Shown in pieces: positions 62,500 to 64,000 of a stretch of 64,000 nucleotides of DNA. A program made the translations under genes and the position numbers. How positions within the stretch are numbered: the first letter of the stretch is position 1; each line of letters starts with the position of its first letter. This DNA is from Henckelia pumila (lineage: Eukaryota > Streptophyta > Magnoliopsida > Lamiales > Gesneriaceae), in the NCBI RefSeq assembly GCF_033568475.1, contig NC_133120.1:89670151-89734150 (forward strand), in the 5' to 3' direction. The notes beneath the pieces are model-generated. The model saw only the letters and a list, made by a program, of their open reading frames with translations, did not search any database and was not told the origin of the DNA.

Positions 62500-64000
62500 A
62501 TGCGAAGATCTCAAAGTGCGAATTATTTGCTCTTTGATCCAGAGATTGAACGAACTGCAAGAGCTTTGAGAAAAGCTAGGAGAGAAGAACAATTAAACAT
62601 GGCTGAAGAAGATGTCAATGAATTGCCTTTGGTGCCAATTAGAGATCATTTCAGGCCAACGATCCAGGCTCACTATTCTGGAATCGCTAGAGGGACAATA
62701 AATGCCAACTTCGAGTTGAAGCCGGCCTTAATCAACATGGTTCAGCAGAACCAATTCAATGGAACTGCCACAGCTGATCCTCATTTACACTTGCGCACTT
62801 TTCTAGAGATTACTGATACTATTAAAATAAATGGTGTTTCTGAGGATACAATACGCTTACGTTTGTTTCCTTTTTCTCTTAGGGACAAAGCACGGAGTTG
62901 GCTGCAGGCATTGCCACTAGGACGCATAACAACTTGGGAGGGCATGGCTGTGAAATTCTTAGAGAAATTCTTTCCACCATCCAAGGCAACCCAGCTAAAG
63001 ATTGAGATCAGTACCTTCCAACAGCATGATTCTGAACAGCTATATGAGGCATGGGAAAGGTACAAAGATTTGTTAAGGCGTTGTCCTAATCATAATATTG
63101 CAGATTGGGAAGAAATAGAGTTTTTCTACAATGGATTAAATACGCATACAAGAATGTCGGTGGACTCTGCTGCTGGAGGTACTATATTTTCCAAGGACCC
63201 CGTTCAAGCTTATGATATGCTAGAACAGATGACTATCAATAGTTATCAATGGCCATCTGAACGTACGGGAGTCAAGAGGGGAGTGTACAGTGTGGATCCT
63301 CTTACATCCATTACTGCACAGTTATCTGCGTTGAGTACACAAGTGGCTTCTCTGAACAAGGTAAATATCGCAGAACCTGCAGGTGTGTCGGTTGCCATAG
63401 ATGAATCTCATCCAACTGAGGAAGCTCAATATATCAATCCCAGAGGCTATGGAAACTATCGAGGTAACCCTCCTCCTAATACTTATCATCCTGGTTTACG
63501 TAACCATGAAAACTTTTCTTATGCCAACAACAAGAATGTGTTGAACCCCCCTCCGGGATTCAATACAAATCAAGGGGAAGGTAAAGCATCGTTGGAGGAT
63601 GTGGTGTCTACATTTGTTACTGAATCTAACAAGCGGATGTCAAGAACTGAAACTCGAATGGATAGCATGGAGACACACATGTGTAGTTTGGGAGCTATGA
63701 TGAAATCCATGGAGACACAGATTGGACAACTTGCAAATGCTTTGAAGGATCAAAACAGAGGACAGTTTCCCAGCAATACTGAAGTAAATCCAAAAGAGCA
63801 GTGCAAAGCAGTTGAGTTGAGAAGTGGGAAGAAGTTAGAAGAGAAAGAGCAGAGCAAAGCAAAAGAAAGTGAAGAACCAGTGACTGAAGAAATTGTGGTT
63901 GAAGAGCCCAAGAAGGAAGCTGAATCTAAACCGATGTACAAGCCACAACTTCCTTATCCACAGCGGTTTAAGAAGAAGGCACTTGATGAGCAATTTTCCA
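62500..64000 (+). CDS. gag: Athila gag(-pol) reading frame, intact, runs off the window
   Basis: The frame is open for 500 codons from ATG 62500 (MRRSQSANYLLFDPEIERTA) to the last base, so only its start is visible. The Retrotrans_gag core is at about residues 100-220 (DPHLHLRTFLEITDTIKING, RLFPFSLRDKARSWLQALP, TWEGMAVKFLEKFFPPSKA). A Gln/Asn/Pro-rich linker follows (RGYGNYRGNPPPNTYHPGL). Next is a predicted coiled coil (TRMDSMETHMCSLGAMMKSM, METQIGQLANALKDQNRGQF), then an ELRSGKKL motif and an acidic Lys/Glu-rich stretch, as in Athila proteins just before the protease. It has no stop or frame lesion, unlike elements 1-3, so this is the youngest-looking element of the window. Confidence 0.88.
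   Translation, partial: MRRSQSANYLLFDPEIERTARALRKARREEQLNMAEEDVNELPLVPIRDHFRPTIQAHYSGIARGTINANFELKPALINMVQQNQFNGTATADPHLHLRTFLEITDTIKINGVSEDTIRLRLFPFSLRDKARSWLQALPLGRITTWEGMAVKFLEKFFPPSKATQLKIEISTFQQHDSEQLYEAWERYKDLLRRCPNHNIADWEEIEFFYNGLNTHTRMSVDSAAGGTIFSKDPVQAYDMLEQMTINSYQWPSERTGVKRGVYSVDPLTSITAQLSALSTQVASLNKVNIAEPAGVSVAIDESHPTEEAQYINPRGYGNYRGNPPPNTYHPGLRNHENFSYANNKNVLNPPPGFNTNQGEGKASLEDVVSTFVTESNKRMSRTETRMDSMETHMCSLGAMMKSMETQIGQLANALKDQNRGQFPSNTEVNPKEQCKAVELRSGKKLEEKEQSKAKESEEPVTEEIVVEEPKKEAESKPMYKPQLPYPQRFKKKALDEQFS

Larger units (their letters stand above)
61008..64000 (+). mobile_element. Element 4: Athila-type Ty3/gypsy retrotransposon, 5' part
   Basis: The LTR is 61008-62360 (TGATAAGTGCATTTTGTGCA ... 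CACTACA). The primer site TGGCGCCGTTGCCGGGGA (62367-62384) is an exact complement of the 3' end of plant tRNA-Asp, typical of Athila. Gag starts at 62500 and is open to the window end. The element continues beyond the window. Confidence 0.88.

Overview
This is a eudicot-type plant nuclear genome window. It has spliced genes with AT-rich introns, three conserved plant genes in the middle, and nested plant transposons filling both ends. The species cannot be named from the sequence.

Layout. 1-2650 is a minus-strand Tekay-type LTR sitting in an intron of a CACTA accessory transposase gene (2753-5714). The CACTA element ends at 6950 in a CACTACAAGAA terminal repeat. It interrupts a 707-bp copy (6951-7657) of part of the MORC gene found 15 kb downstream. 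That copy abuts a broken endogenous pararetrovirus coat-protein fragment (7672-8760).

Gene core, 10-33 kb. CDC48 (minus, 9 exons, 800 aa) is head-to-head, across 300 bp, with a dCMP deaminase (plus, 9 exons, 222 aa). The deaminase is convergent with a MORC-family GHKL ATPase (minus, 19 coding exons, 660 aa). All three read through without a break when spliced. The MORC introns hold LINE remnants, a MITE inside a larger non-autonomous element, a 565-bp foldback and several tandem duplications. A tRNA-derived SINE with a 19-bp target duplication lies beyond MORC at 35.1-35.4 kb.

Retrotransposon half, 36-64 kb. Element 1 (36060-46095, minus) is a complete but disabled Ty3/gypsy TAT-lineage element. 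It has 619-bp LTRs, gag, pol with a second RNase H, a 68-bp minisatellite, and a spliced antisense ORF between pol and the 3' LTR. Element 2 (about 47089-54228, plus) is a Tekay chromovirus with six nonsense codons and one frameshift. Element 3 (54229-61007, plus) is a decayed TAT element that also has an antisense coiled-coil ORF after pol. Element 4 (61008 to the window end, plus) is an Athila-type element with a 1353-bp LTR, a perfect tRNA-Asp-type primer site and a gag frame open for 500 codons.

How the parts relate. CDC48 is a protein-unfolding segregase, dCMP deaminase feeds dTTP synthesis, and MORC proteins compact and silence transposon chromatin. They are unrelated in pathway. The notable context is a silencing ATPase gene whose own introns are packed with transposons. 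The most unusual features are the antisense spliced ORFs in two TAT elements of opposite orientation, the direct duplication of a MORC segment hit by CACTA and joined to a pararetroviral fragment, and an atypically long (28-bp) flank duplication around element 1.
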